From the NCBI GenBank assembly GCA_037043455.1, contig JAWPHD010006793.1, forward strand, positions 1-64,000: a stretch of DNA of 64,000 nucleotides, in the 5' to 3' direction. The DNA comes from Cyrtodaria siliqua (lineage: Eukaryota; Mollusca; Bivalvia; Adapedonta; Hiatellidae). Numbering within the stretch: the first letter of the stretch is position 1; each line of letters begins with the position of its first letter. The notes beneath the pieces are model-generated. The model worked only from the letters and a program-made list of their open reading frames with translations, had not been told where the DNA came from and ran no database searches. Positions 44,718-51,063 of this stretch are shown here, piece after piece. A program made the position numbers and the translations under genes.

Positions 44718-47288
44718 ACATGATTAAAATCATTATTTTGAAAATGTTCCGCTTTGTGAGTGGGGGGATGGTGATGGGGTAGGACGGTTGGGGTGGAGTG
44801 GGTTGAGAGAGAGATTTAATTGTATTTAATTGAACCTAATGTTTCCCAGTATTAAAATAAGAATATATTTTTCGAAATTACGATTTACTTTGGGATTGTC
44901 AGAAATTCTTCAATTTTAACAGATTATAGTAAATGTACTCCCTTTAAAGTCACGCACAATAAAGTCGTTGCATTTATATAAACCAGGCATCAGGGCCTAA
45001 ATTCATCAACTTTTTGAGACCAAAATTAGACTCAGACTCAAAATTTCTTTTTTTTAAACCCCTATCAACACAAAGGTATGGGTAAGAATTGTGATTTTCA
45101 GACATTTTCTATTAAATTACCTTTGAAATGCCTCGTTTCTGTAAGTCAATATAGTAATTTGCTTGTAAAATTGCTTTTATTTGAAATTAAAAAAAAAGAG
45201 ATTTTGAGTCTGAGTCCGATTCTTGTGCTCAAAAGTTTGATGAATATCAGGCCTGGAGAGCAAGTACGTAAGACGTGATTCTCAAGGTGAATATCGGTAA
45301 TTTTAAATATAACGATATTGAAGAATAGTCCAGACCGCAGTTACCGATAAAGTCCTGACTTTATCTTTTGCAAACTGATAACCGTATATTCCAATTTTTA
45401 ACGATTTATTCGCAAAAATTATAAAAAAAATGACATTTGTATTAAGGCCTCCAAGATTAAACAGTTCAGCTTGTGTTTACAGGATCAACTCCGATACCGT
45501 ATTTTAGCAGCTTTAAGCACAACAAATCCTGCTCTACACATTAAATGAGTCAAAAGGAATATTCTGTATTACGAAATAATTGATTTTGTGGCGATAACAT
45601 ATCATCAATCAATGTTAATATATTTACATGGTTTTAAAAACAAATCGTTCTGAAGAAAATTGTCGCGGCTTATAAACGAAATTAAATAATAAATTAGACA
45701 ATTTAAAGCTGCTATTACAGGGGGAAATTGTAATACCGAAACGAAATGAATAGGAAAGACCATATAGAGGTTATATTATATTAGTTTATCATGCAGATAT
45801 GCACTTTTCTGCCTAATAAAGGGATGACCTAATACATTTTGCTTTATTAGGCTCTGACCAATAAAGCAAACAGTGCGAAATCCCTCGGCGTTTATTGTAC
45901 GTAACGTTATCTGACGTCATGCTGATGCCATAAACAATCAAAAAACAACAACATGGCGGCGTCCTCGATAACCGTAACAATCTGCGAAATAGATAATAAT
46001 AGCAAATCATACAGAAAATGTGGATAATCTATATGATAAATAAAATAATGTCAGTGCCTTTTACTATAAGGCTCGGCACGAAAACGAAGAGCCTCGCCAT
46101 TCTTCGTTTTCTAAGCCTCGCCTAATAAACTTGATAGTAAAAAGCACTGACATAATATATAAACCAAAAGCGTATGCTTTTATGTTCTTGATATCCGAAG
46201 GCTGTAAGTTCGAATCCGTCAGAAAGTGATTATTTCATAATTATCTCTGTGTATGACGCACTGGAAGTAATAAGTTGGGGATATCCTTTTAACTGCTAGT
46301 TTGAAAATATCGACACAGAGTTAACAACCCTGCCCTTCCTCTGGCATCCATTCCATTATAACAGCCATGTACCTGCTGTATCGCTGAGAGTGTAATAGCA
46401 GCATGATATTATGATACAAATGAAGATCGAATCGTTGTGTTTTTTACTTACACTTTTACACAATCCGTTTCCTCAAATACTTGCACCATTTATTCATGAA
46501 TACTTTATTAAATGCGGTCTTCATGATTAATGGCGTGACCTATATAGAGACTATAGACAACCCTGTGGTAAACATAAGTATAGGATAGAGGATATGGCGT
46601 GAAGTGTTCACTATTAAGAAACCGAAAGGGAGGGAGTACAGCCTCTATCCGAATTAGTGTTTACCCATTTTTTCAACCAATCAGTTATATTTGATTTTCA
46701 AAATATTTGCACCTATAATTCATGAAGATTGTATCACCATCATTATTCATTATTAAGAGTGTGATCTATATAGAGACTATCGATAAACATGGGGAAAACA
46801 CTTAGCCGGATAGAGGCTATGAAGAGACATTTTCACCATTAAGAAACCGCGGTCTGTTGCCATCCAGCCCTTTCGGTTTCTTGATGGTAAAGATTTCTCG
46901 TCATAGCCTCTATATATGTATACATAGAGTTAAACTTTGCTATTTATTTGCATTGTATATTGAATTCTAAATACTGGCTACACTTATGTATGAAATATTT
47001 ACTACCCGCATTATTCAGCAGTCCATTAATAATGAAGAGACTGATCCATAAATAGAAAAAAAAAGATACATAGAAAACATGACATAAATAAGAAGTCGGA
47101 TAGAGGTTATACTGCTCCCCCAGCCCCGCCCACCACCACCTCTGCCACTCCAAACACACCACACCCCATTTTGATTTATTAATGGAAGACTTCACAGCCT
47201 CTACCATAGACACGACAAATTGTTCAACTCCATTGATTAATTCAGAAATTCCTCTATTACAGAGTTTGTTAAGATGATGACATCGTAA
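19012..47288 (+). CDS. Calmodulin-like EF-hand protein, six exons (joined CDS)
   Basis: Joined exons 19012-19014, 30386-30434, 38721-38864, 40983-41077, 44094-44241 and 47263-47288 total 465 nt, giving 154 residues plus stop. All junctions are GT-AG and keep frame. Four canonical 12-residue EF-hand loops lie at residues 27-38 ([12 protein letters not shown]), 63-74 ([12 protein letters not shown]), 100-111 ([12 protein letters not shown]) and 136-147 ([12 protein letters not shown]). Their spacing of 36, 37 and 36 is that of calmodulin, so all four sites should bind calcium. The protein is probably a cytosolic calcium sensor. It is a paralogue rather than calmodulin itself: the N terminus is [16 protein letters not shown] instead of ADQLTEEQIA, the central linker ([12 protein letters not shown]) differs, and it ends MMTS without the final lysine. 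The start is the ATG directly before GTGAGT, an arrangement known from animal calmodulin genes. An ATG at 30365 is an alternative start. Confidence 0.85.
19078..19270. mobile_element. Possible TTAA-type MITE relic in intron 1
   Basis: TTAAACGGACACACGACAAT resembles the left end of the MITE at 53701 (TTAAAGGGACACACGGCAAT). Near 19240-19268 the reverse complement resembles that element's TTTAAATATATTATTGGAGC block. The right end is not clear. Confidence 0.35.
19641..19752 (-). mobile_element. tRNA-derived SINE head (family S1)
   Basis: On the minus strand it reads GCGCCTCCGTGATCGAGGGG, then TTAACGACGTTGCG and a B box GCGGGTTCGAATCC, then CTTGTAAGTGAG. Related copies, all minus, lie at 32655-32800, 51890-52175 and 52435-52770. 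Confidence 0.6.
20098..21388 (+). pseudogene. Non-LTR retrotransposon (LINE) reverse transcriptase, broken
   Basis: The first block (20098-20460) carries the reverse transcriptase catalytic motif [13 protein letters not shown], then a palm/thumb segment with YLGLTLHE. The reading then shifts frame: 20458-20586 gives [17 protein letters not shown], and 20528-20710 continues with [20 protein letters not shown]. The third block (20831-21388) carries [18 protein letters not shown] and [15 protein letters not shown], the cysteine/histidine C-terminal region typical of LINE ORF2. The element lacks its endonuclease and the N-terminal half of the RT, so it is 5'-truncated and has at least two frame breaks. 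It cannot make an intact polymerase. It sits in intron 1 on the sense strand. Confidence 0.88.
21389..21702 (+). mobile_element. LINE 3' untranslated region and tail
   Basis: This continues the LINE from its stop codon. It contains an inverted pair CATAGCAAA/TTTGCTATG near 21504-21521, a GC-rich patch GCCGCCCCCGGGCGCG and a terminal CATTTCATTTCATT tail, as expected for a LINE that primes on a short simple repeat. Confidence 0.7.
22285..22430 (+). mobile_element. Relic of the 53701-53954 MITE family
   Basis: GCAATATAATCAACACTTAG, ATTATGCAAAA-like words, AAACTAACAGGA and TCAAGATTGCCGT line up in order with 53795-53945. The left half and both TTAA ends are lost. Confidence 0.5.
22680..23215 (+). 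repeat. Dispersed repeat C, longest copy
   Basis: Includes CGACAGTGTAAATAAAG, GGCAGCATTACTAGGCAATA, GATGACAATAGGGTAAGAG, TGCACCCTAGAACCTG and CCCAGCGGCC, and ends near ATCTACTTTTATTGATG. Parts recur at 13590, 16438 (minus), 27108 and 59935. No coding capacity is seen. Confidence 0.65.
23230..23645 (+). pseudogene. Decayed YLDD-type reverse transcriptase relic
   Basis: One frame gives [20 protein letters not shown] with YLDD codons at 23282-23293. A second gives [11 protein letters not shown] then LDIHLSI. A third gives [20 protein letters not shown] and [20 protein letters not shown]. In this order they match the RYLDD...LNKANSSD...FLDLHLSI...[12 protein letters not shown] block of a retroelement RT group found in molluscs and cnidarians, quoted from memory. 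YLDD differs from the YADD of the LINE next door. Frameshifts and stops make it non-functional. I cannot name the element class with certainty. Confidence 0.6.
24601..24634 (+). repeat. Isolated unit of the 36-bp minisatellite
   Basis: ACACAAGTACAGTAACTACT followed by ATTAGTA matches the unit of the array at 25034-25957, but stands about 400 bp to its left. The intervening DNA includes a foldback element. Confidence 0.8.
24855..25033. mobile_element. Foldback element beside the 36-bp array
   Basis: AACAGTTATCACATGTGTGT faces ACACACATGTGATAACTGTT. Inside, GGGGAACAGTCAAA faces TTTGACTGTTCCCC, and the centre CCTCGGCC/GGCCTCGG pairs. It abuts the first repeat of the array. Confidence 0.85.
25034..25957. 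repeat. 36-bp minisatellite, about 25 copies
   Basis: The unit is ACTAGTATATGGAACAACAC followed by AAGTACAGTAACTACT. GGTACA and CCCCAATACA variants are scattered. The unit length is a multiple of three, so several frames stay open on both strands; these are not genes. Confidence 0.95.
26985..27095 (-). mobile_element. tRNA-like SINE head
   Basis: On the minus strand from 27092: GCGCTGTGGTCTAGTGGTAG (A-box-like TGGTCTAGTGG), an anticodon-like CCCATGA loop and GTAGGTTCGATCCCC (B box). The acceptor ends do not pair, so a working tRNA gene is unlikely. Confidence 0.55.
27108..27400 (+). repeat. Dispersed repeat C, copy
   Basis: Shares GATGACAATAGGGTAAGAG, TGCACCCTAGAACCTG, CCCCCAGCGGCC and a TACATCTACTTTT end with 22680-23215. 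It starts with the CCTGGC...TTTACACTGTCCCG block in reverse order relative to that copy. Confidence 0.65.
28000..28450. repeat. Compound minisatellite (CTATTCCAATCACTGGTATTTG)
   Basis: The core TTCCAATCACTGGTATTTGT alternates with spacers TTAGAGGTTTTC, TTAGTAAAGAAGTTTTC and TTAGGAAAGAAGTTTTC, and with TTCATATCAC variants. Degenerate copies resume at 28578-28740 beyond a retroposon insert. Confidence 0.9.
28451..28577 (+). mobile_element. 5'-truncated SINE (family S2) inside the minisatellite
   Basis: It matches the last third of the intact SINE at 48980-49301, from ATCTATTCGATAATAAGAG to the ATTCA-rich tail, with one substitution or so. It splits the CTATTCCAATCACTGG array, so it inserted after the array formed. 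Confidence 0.85.
28578..28740. repeat. Right remainder of the compound minisatellite
   Basis: CTATTCCAATCAC(T/G)GG... copies continue with GTTCAGGAATGAG and GTTCAGAAATGAG spacers and become irregular to the right. Confidence 0.75.
28936..29195. repeat. Minisatellite of 41-bp and shortened units
   Basis: The unit is CTGATCTGTGGACAACACTT followed by ACGTTCTATCTTGTGGCCACT. Shorter units lacking the GATCTGTGGACAACA part alternate with full ones. Confidence 0.9.
29640..29745. repeat. TG microsatellite
   Basis: A long TG run with occasional TA and CG interruptions ends in a GC patch (CGCCCGGGCGCGCGCTCGCG). Confidence 0.95.
29849..30125 (+). mobile_element. tRNA-derived SINE (family S3), copy 1
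   Basis: A-box-like GTGGCCGAGTGGTTAAAG and B-box GTGGTTCGATCCCTC give a Ser/Leu-tRNA-like head. The body has GAGGAAGCTATCCAGCTG, GACCGTCGGTGGTTCTA and CCCGTGCAC, and the tail is ACAATTCAATTC. Copy 2 is at 30697-30955, same strand. Exon 2 of the calmodulin-like gene lies between them. Confidence 0.85.
30238..30265. repeat. AT microsatellite
   Basis: An uninterrupted TA dinucleotide run 120 bp before exon 2. Confidence 0.95.
30386..30434 (+). CDS. Calmodulin-like gene, exon 2
   Basis: 49 nt between the acceptor TATTGTCGTTACAG and the donor GTAGGG. It encodes residues 2-17 ([16 protein letters not shown]) plus the first base of codon 18. The SEEEIN-E-F part aligns with TEEQIAEF of calmodulin; the first nine residues are extra or different. 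The TTACAG acceptor also reads in frame from an ATG at 30365, which would add LILSLQ if the upstream intron is not used. Confidence 0.75.
30697..30955 (+). mobile_element. tRNA-derived SINE (family S3), copy 2
   Basis: The head GCCGAGTGGTTAGAGTGTCT with B-box GTAGGTTCGATCCCTC is followed by the same body as copy 1 (GAGGAAGCTATCCAGCTGG, CGTCGGTGGTTCTA, CCCGTGCACGAA) and a TTCAATTCA tail. Confidence 0.85.
31290..31566 (+). mobile_element. TTGTAGCATGG MITE plus foldback, copy 1
   Basis: 31290-31455 is bounded by TTGTAGCATGGT and ACCATGCTACAA. It is followed by a palindrome from AGATAGAGTCTG to CAGACTCTATCT with core TATTTAAACACC(T)CGATGGGC / GCCCATCTCGGTGTTTAAATA. The whole unit recurs in reverse complement at 33333-33605. 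Confidence 0.85.
31640..31850 (+). repeat. Palindromic dispersed repeat of bivalve type
   Basis: CAGTGTAGACCCTGATCA (31675-31692) and TGATCAGGGTTTACACTG (31714-31731) are near-perfect complements around a short ATGCACACTATGTGCA palindrome. Repeats with TGATCAGGGTCTACACTG-like cores are, as I recall, abundant in clam genomes. ATGTGCA...GATCAGGGT also resembles the 28-bp satellite core. Confidence 0.6.
32435..32545 (-). mobile_element. tRNA-like SINE relic
   Basis: The minus strand shows TCCTCGATAACTTAAAGGTT, then a cloverleaf-like middle and GTTTGGTTTGAGTTCCTG, a weak B box. Confidence 0.4.
32655..32800 (-). mobile_element. tRNA-derived SINE head (family S1), copy
   Basis: Contains the complement of GCGGGTTCGAATCCCACTG and the ACTTTCTCACTTACAAGT(G/T)GAGCTC block shared with 19641, 52060 and 52670. 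The preceding GTCATCCGTAAGAAT(C/G)GACA is also shared. Confidence 0.65.
33333..33605 (-). mobile_element. TTGTAGCATGG MITE plus foldback, copy 2 (inverted)
   Basis: Reverse complement of 31290-31566 along nearly its whole length, with scattered substitutions. The two copies face each other 1.8 kb apart in intron 2. Confidence 0.85.
34169..34241. repeat. 24-bp tandem triplication
   Basis: CTATTTGAATGAAAGGTCAA followed by GTAA occurs three times head to tail without differences. Confidence 0.95.
35469..35734 (-). repeat. Dispersed repeat E, copy 1
   Basis: On the minus strand: GGGGTTTTACAGCGCACCAA, TATATGGTGCCAACAG, CATTCCAGGC, CTCCATTTACATC, GCAGAATGGGCCTAGAA and CAGAACTGCAGAGTTG. The same words in order occur at 54535-54840 (+). 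Probably a LINE or SINE 3' segment. Confidence 0.7.
36460..36900 (+). repeat. Dispersed repeat D, two tandem copies
   Basis: Both copies start near GAACACA(A/G)ACAAGAGAT and AGTAGC(C/A)GACTCGGT, contain GAGTCTGTTCATGA or TAGTCTGTTCATGA and run for about 190 bp; the second is more diverged. A single copy lies at 15075. Confidence 0.6.
37001..37271 (+). repeat. Dispersed repeat B, copy 2
   Basis: Matches 165-400. It contains an insertion relative to copy 1 (ATCCGTGA before AGCATAGCGTAACGAAG) and ends directly before the 46-bp minisatellite. Confidence 0.7.
37294..38039. repeat. 46-bp minisatellite, about 16 copies
   Basis: The unit is CCCGATAAATCCTCTCCCCA, then TCCCAGTTTAGCACGCCTAC and TTCTTA. 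Variants are CTATTTCTTA/CTACTTCATA at the end and CTGTTTAG or AAGTTTAG inside. Copies are highly uniform, so the array is young or homogenised. Confidence 0.95.
38721..38864 (+). CDS. Calmodulin-like gene, exon 3 (EF-hand 1 and start of EF-hand 2)
   Basis: 144 nt between TTGTCACATACAG and GTAATG, the same length I recall for the matching exon of vertebrate calmodulin genes. It encodes [18 protein letters not shown], the [17 protein letters not shown] segment and KEVDGDG. The upstream open frame (from 38636) is intron read-through. Confidence 0.95.
39480..39595. repeat. GCGTTTATGCGGTTG tandem repeat
   Basis: Four copies of the 15-bp unit are followed by two copies of GTTTTAAACGCCGAAAGTA. TTTTAAACGCC is the complement of GGCGTTT-AA words on the left and near 39412 and 39650, so the block tends to fold back. 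Confidence 0.75.
39750..39828 (-). mobile_element. tRNA-like SINE relic
   Basis: On the minus strand, TTGGTGCAGTTGGTTCGG resembles a D arm with A box, and GGTTCGGGGGCTCAAACCCC a T arm. The acceptor ends do not pair. Confidence 0.45.
40983..41077 (+). CDS. Calmodulin-like gene, exon 4 (EF-hand 2 end and central linker)
   Basis: 95 nt between TTTATTTTTCAG and GTAAGAATG. It encodes [18 protein letters not shown] and [14 protein letters not shown]. It was too short to stand out as an open frame. It completes the second loop with D, N and E at the proper positions and supplies a linker unlike that of calmodulin. Confidence 0.93.
41212..41480 (+). mobile_element. tRNA-derived SINE
   Basis: A-box GCAGTGGTGTAGTGGTAAG and B-box GTGGATTCGAGTCTCC are about 36 bp apart, as in a tRNA gene. 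The rest has GTCTGGCCAGAAACG and GTGACTGGGTGGGGTATCAT and has a 71-codon open frame without family resemblance. Confidence 0.65.
42230..43038. mobile_element. Foldback element with GGAGTC-rich arms (0.8 kb)
   Basis: The left arm (42232-42362) is built of TGGAGTC, TTGGAGTGA and GAGTCAC words. The right arm (42931-43037) is the complement: TCACTCCAAA, TGACTCCAAGG and CCAAGACTCCACACCAAGAC. The middle is single-copy AT-rich DNA without an open frame, so a transposase-less MITE or foldback element. Confidence 0.85.
43812..43820 (+). other. Candidate 9-nt microexon (GAAGAAACG)
   Basis: GATGTTATAG precedes and GTAAGTATC follows, a good acceptor and a near-perfect donor. Nine nucleotides would insert E-E-T between codons 97 and 98 without changing frame. 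The gene makes a normal third EF-hand without it, so if real it would be an alternative cassette. No transcript evidence is available here. Confidence 0.25.
44094..44241 (+). CDS. Calmodulin-like gene, exon 5 (EF-hands 3 and 4)
   Basis: 148 nt between TTCACGTGCAG and GTCAGT. It encodes [20 protein letters not shown], then [19 protein letters not shown] and [10 protein letters not shown]. Both calcium loops are complete once exon 6 supplies the last glutamate. Confidence 0.95.
44637..44712. repeat. C-rich tract and CT microsatellite
   Basis: CCCCCAC repeats run into an uninterrupted CT run. The plus strand is entirely pyrimidine plus a few A residues. Confidence 0.95.
46043..46163. mobile_element. 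Foldback element (AATGTCAGTGC arms)
   Basis: AATGTCAGTGCCTTTTACTA faces TAGTAAAAAGCACTGACAT. Inside, CGAAAACGAAGA faces TCTTCGTTTTC. Confidence 0.8.
46535..46925. repeat. Hairpin-rich repeat with ATATAGAGACTAT units
   Basis: Two diverged direct copies start GTG(A)CCTATATAGAGACTAT near 46545 and 46750. The second contains an inverted pair ATAGAGGCTATGA...CACCATTAAGAAACCG facing CGGTTTCTTGATGGT...TCATAGCCTCTATA. Confidence 0.65.
47263..47288 (+). CDS. Calmodulin-like gene, exon 6 (C terminus and stop)
   Basis: The acceptor TTCCTCTATTACAG is followed by AGTTTGTTAAGATGATGACA then TCGTAA, completing [12 protein letters not shown] in the phase left by exon 5. Calmodulin ends EEFVxMMT(A/S)K, so the fit is specific; the terminal lysine is missing. 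A minus-strand open frame over the same bases is a shadow. Confidence 0.92.
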
Positions 47289-48371
47289 TAACAGCAGATG
47301 ACGACACCAACACAACCAAAGCCGCAGTAACACAAAAGGATACAATGATCATGATGATGTGATGTGGGATGTTCGCGCATATTTCATTTTTAAGTATTCT
47401 GTATAAAAACAGATTCAAAATATTCAACTATTTATATGATCACCATCATTATATTTAAAAACATTTCAAGTTTAATATATTCATGACATTTTCCACCCTT
47501 TTTGTATTATTATCAATTAACAAATGTAAGTCTTAAACATCATATGAACATTTCTTGATAGTCCCGGAGAGAAACATATATTTAAAACCGCTACTAAGTT
47601 CTTATGTAAAAATAAGTATTATTTGCATGACGTAGATACTACTTTTATCACTGTGTGACTGCACGGGGAAATGAGGTAAATCTGAATTGTACAGCTGCAC
47701 AACTATTGCCAGATAATTGATAAATACATTTACCTGTGGATTAATTTACCTATTCAAAGTTTTCTACGTCTTTAAATGAAATGTTATTCTTGCTTTTCAC
47801 AGATATTGCAATGTGTGAATTGTAAATATACATTGTTGTGTATTGATTTCGATTAAACATAAACATGTTCATGAAACAAAACATGGCTGGAGAACTTTAA
47901 AGCAGCCATGAAAGTTCTGTAAACGTTTCACAAATGAACGATGGTAATTAAATATAATAATTTCAAAGAGTGTCATAAATCGGTCATGAATAGTCGTTTG
48001 TTTTTCTCAGTGTAAAATGAATATTCGTTTGTTTTTCTCACTCGGTGTAAAATGAATTTTCGTTTGTTAATGAATGTTTAAAGTTACTAGAGTTTGTGTA
48101 CGAGAGTTCGCTCGCGCGTATGTGTAAGGTGTGTGTGTGTGCGCGTGCATGGTCCAGCCACTCGTCAGTAAATAGTACGATAGTATATACTAGAGTGCAG
48201 CGCATATTGAACGAAGGGAGACAATTCGAAGGATGTATACGCAATTCCACCATGTTCACCGTTGTAAAGTTGTAAAGTTGCATTACATTTACGTCTATAG
48301 TGGTATAACATATCTGTCAATTAAATTACAATTGACTTGATGGTTTTCATTGTATTTATCTGAACCATTAT
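47289..48371. other. 3' flank of the calmodulin-like gene
   Basis: The 3' untranslated region should start here. I see no convincing AATAAA within the first kilobase. Repeat F copy 2 lies at 47525-47640, and 47986-48066 holds a threefold ATTCGTTTGTTTTTCTCA repeat. Confidence 0.45.
47525..47640 (+). repeat. Dispersed repeat F, copy 2
   Basis: Matches 9795-9912. The right part AAGTATTATTTGCATGACGT is best conserved. Confidence 0.6.
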
Positions 48372-48625
48372 GTGGTCCCGCTTTAATTCCATTAAGCGAT
48401 GGGAAAGCTTATATTATCGGGATTTTATAACGGATATTTCAATAAAACATGTTTAAAAACATTTTTTACTAAAAAATGCGATAACCAGTTTGAAACTACC
48501 TATTAAGTGTCTGAATTTTACAATATGAAACTTTTTATTTCATATCCCAGCCAACCCCGTTTTAGCTTCTTGGAGAAGGGGTTGGATGGGGTATACAAGT
48601 TAATACTCGGACCACGTAATGGTAG
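48372..48625 (+). repeat. Dispersed repeat H, copy 1
   Basis: Matches 54151-54432: GGTCCCGC(T/C)TTAATTCC, TTAAGCGAT, then CCAGCCAACCCCGTTTTAGC and AAGGGGTTGGATGGGGTAT. The last two words form an inverted pair (CCAACCCC / GGGGTTGG). An open frame of 104 codons crosses copy 1 only. Confidence 0.75.
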
Positions 48626-48979
48626 TAATCCGATATTGTGTTACTTTCTTTATATACCCCTTCCCCAACGCCAGCTTTTATGTTATAAAGAAATGGGAAA
48701 TAAATTAGTACGTATGAATAACGACAATGAAATTCCGTTATTTCCCTTTACCAATACCTTTTCTTTACAACACCTATGGAGCTTCCATACAGGAACTTTT
48801 CGTAATTTTCACACATTATAAACTAGTTAGTGCTTTAAAGAAATAGTCTATTTGTTTTCCTTCATTTTAGTTTCGATTTCAAAGAAAAGTATCATTATTA
48901 TTTTTAAAAGTCTAGCTTTTCAAACAAAATCTGACGGGCAAAACATGCCCTCACTAAGCCACCTTCTTCTTTATAATAT

Positions 48980-49301
48980 AGAGGTCTGGCGTGGCGCAGT
49001 CGGTAGCGCGGCGGATTTGTAACCGGAGGCCCCGGGTTCAATCCTCCGTGGTGCCACTAAGTTCCGTCGGTGTGTTCTTGGGCAAGACACTTTTCCTTAG
49101 CCTCGTCCGTCGGACGGGGACGTAAACCGGGCGGTCCCGTGTATCGGTCTATCATCCGAGCACGTTAAAGAACCATAGGAATCTATTCGATAATAAGAGT
49201 AGGGCAGGTTCCCGGATTCCTATGTATCCTTCCCCTCTCTCTGGGGCGGCTCTAAATAACCTGTACTGTGTTGATGAGCCGTTAAACAACATTCAATTCA
49301 A
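48980..49301 (+). mobile_element. Full-length tRNA-derived SINE (family S2) with target-site duplication
   Basis: The head GTGGCGCAGTCGGTAGCGCG (A box) and CCCGGGTTCAATCC (B box) with a TTTGTAA anticodon-like loop is tRNA-like. The body has TTGGGCAAGACACTTTTCC, GTCGGACGGGGACG and GAGCACGTTAAAGAACC. The tail is ACATTCAATTCAATTC. TTCTTTATAATAT occurs on both sides (48967-48979 and 49302-49314), a perfect 13-bp duplication, so insertion was fairly recent. Confidence 0.92.
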
Positions 49302-49314
49302 TTCTTTATAATAT

Positions 49315-50290
49315 GAGACAGAGTTATCACAGTCACACAATATCAGTTGTGTGATAAACACTGGGGTAGGGGTGTCAACGTATTTTTTTGAAATAAGAAA
49401 TATTTTAACCCATGCTGGTACATTTTGTGTGAACAATATTGACATATATCACAAAACTTGCGATGTTGTAGTTCAAATAAGCACCGGTATACATAACATA
49501 ATACACTAGTAGTGTAATAACTATGCAAATCATGACCGAATCATCGCTCGGTGTTTTCGTTCAGCTCGATGTTCAATCGGAAATGTTTCGTCGAATTCCG
49601 AAACCGGTAATTAACAGGTTCAGGAATCGACGACAGTTCCTATAGCTCAGTTTGGTATGGAGAAGACCAACACAATATTATGTAAATGTACTTGATGATA
49701 GAATCCCACATGAGTGCCCATTTGAAATTGAATTTATTAAATATGTTGGATAATATTGATATGATGATCGACACGCCATCGCATCATATAATTTTAAACA
49801 AATCGTTTGATAAATTCGGTATTAACTATTTTAAATTCCTCGTCTATACATATATTGTTCATATCTTTCAGTACAGAATACCCCCAACTAAAGAATATCC
49901 TAGATTTATTGGTTGTTCTCGACTTTTGGCAAAAGTATTCGAGTGAGGCAGAGTTTAACATCAGACATAATTAGGTATTAGACATAACCTTAGCAACACA
50001 GCTATAGAGTTCAGCTTAAATGTTTATTTGCCTGATTCTTGCTTGAATGTTTTAACTATACACAGTTGATGAAATAAGACAATTGTTTAGATTTATTTAG
50101 GCCTTAAAATCCTATCGCAAGGTCAGCAGATTTCGAGGACCTTCTATGATACAAAAGTGTGTAGACACTCTATATTGATAAAGTAACATTTGTTTAAATG
50201 TTATTAAGATAAAAGTTTCGTGGCCGTACCGATTCCGGTTTTAATACCAACTGCCGTCATTTGTTTTCGGTCAGACCACGCCAAATTCAA
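49315..50290. other. Intergenic, nothing recognised
   Basis: AT-rich. An 86-codon open frame at 49686-49946 has no resemblance to a known family and no coding signature that I can see. Confidence 0.4.
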
Positions 50291-50338
50291 TTTTAAACCA
50301 GTGATGGCAGTAGTTCAAATTTCGTGTAGCTTAACCTT

Positions 50339-51063
50339 TTGAGGAGCGAAGATGACTCTTCGTTTGGAGAGTGGTTAAGCCGTAAACTGAACCGATATGA
50401 TTCGCCAGGGATTCAAAATGAACTGCTCAACATTATGTCTTCCCAACTTTTAAGGGAACTATATGACAACATTCGAGAATCTGACTACTTTGCTATATTA
50501 GCCGATGAAACCACCGATATGAGCAACAGGGATCAGTTAGTGATATAGACATAGAGGTTTATGAAGACGTGATTGGTCTGTATCAGATAGATTAAACAAA
50601 CGCTGAGACAATAGCAAACTGTATTAAAAATGTGCTCATCAGGTCGAACATAAGCCTGTCTAAATGCAGAGGTCAGACATATGATGGGGCAGCTGCAATG
50701 TCCGACAAAAAGAACGGCGTAAAAGCCAGAATAAAGGAACAAGAAAATCGGGCATTGTACAATCATTGTCACGGTCACTATGTGCTGACATCATCTACAG
50801 GGTCAAAGGCCAGGGGTGATGCACTAAGCACATATCTAGAAATAACCAAACTGGTTAAAAATTCTCTACAACGCGACACTAAACTTGAAACAATACGACA
50901 GGCATCGGCTGCTGACGGGGAAAATCCAAATTACAAATTGAGAACAATATGTCCCACTAGATGGACCATGAAAGCCAAGGCAAGTACTCGAGTTAGCATT
51001 TTCGGCAGTTTTAACGATATACCAATAGAACAGACATCATCAGTGCTGAACATTATTATGTGA
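50339..51063 (+). pseudogene. Broken hAT-type transposase (DUF4371 / ZMYM-like), partial
   Basis: The frame from 50339 gives ELYDNIRESDYFAILADETT and DMSNRDQLVI then a stop. After a stop and frame change, VYEDVIGLYQID, a second stop, then NAETIANCIKNVLIRSNISL, SKCRGQTYDGAAAMSDKK and later RTICPTRWTMKAKAS. The order ADE(A/T)TD - SKCRGQxYDGAAxMS - HC.GH - CPTRW is that of the transposase-derived DUF4371 region in hAT-like elements and their host-gene relatives. LADETTD carries an expected acidic catalytic residue. Internal stops and the missing N-terminal zinc finger and C-terminal dimerisation regions make it dead. Confidence 0.75.

Larger units (their letters stand above)
44242..47262 (+). 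other. Intron 5 of the calmodulin-like gene
   Basis: Contains a C-rich/CT microsatellite (44637-44712), a foldback element (46043-46163) and a hairpin-rich repeat (46535-46925). I see nothing supportable in 44770-45810. Near 45817-45851, CCTAATAAAG and CTTTATTAGG form a small hairpin. Confidence 0.6.

Noticed and set aside
45478..45740. Last exon of the calmodulin-like gene at ATTACAG 45720 (would end GNCNTETK)
   Set aside because: The acceptor at 47262 gives EFVKMMTS and a stop, matching the calmodulin C terminus in the right phase; this one does not.
46944..47345. 133-codon minus-strand frame over exon 6
   Set aside because: It is a shadow opposite the calmodulin-like exon and intron with no family resemblance.
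48091..48170. Last exon at ACTAG 48090 reading EFVYESS
   Set aside because: Only the first three residues fit, the acceptor lacks a pyrimidine tract, and the 47263 exon fits fully.
48980..49055. Functional tRNA gene with TGT anticodon
   Set aside because: It is the head of a 322-bp SINE with target-site duplications and a repeat tail.
49686..49946. 86-codon frame as a small gene
   Set aside because: AT-rich sequence, no recognisable domain, no neighbouring splice or promoter support.
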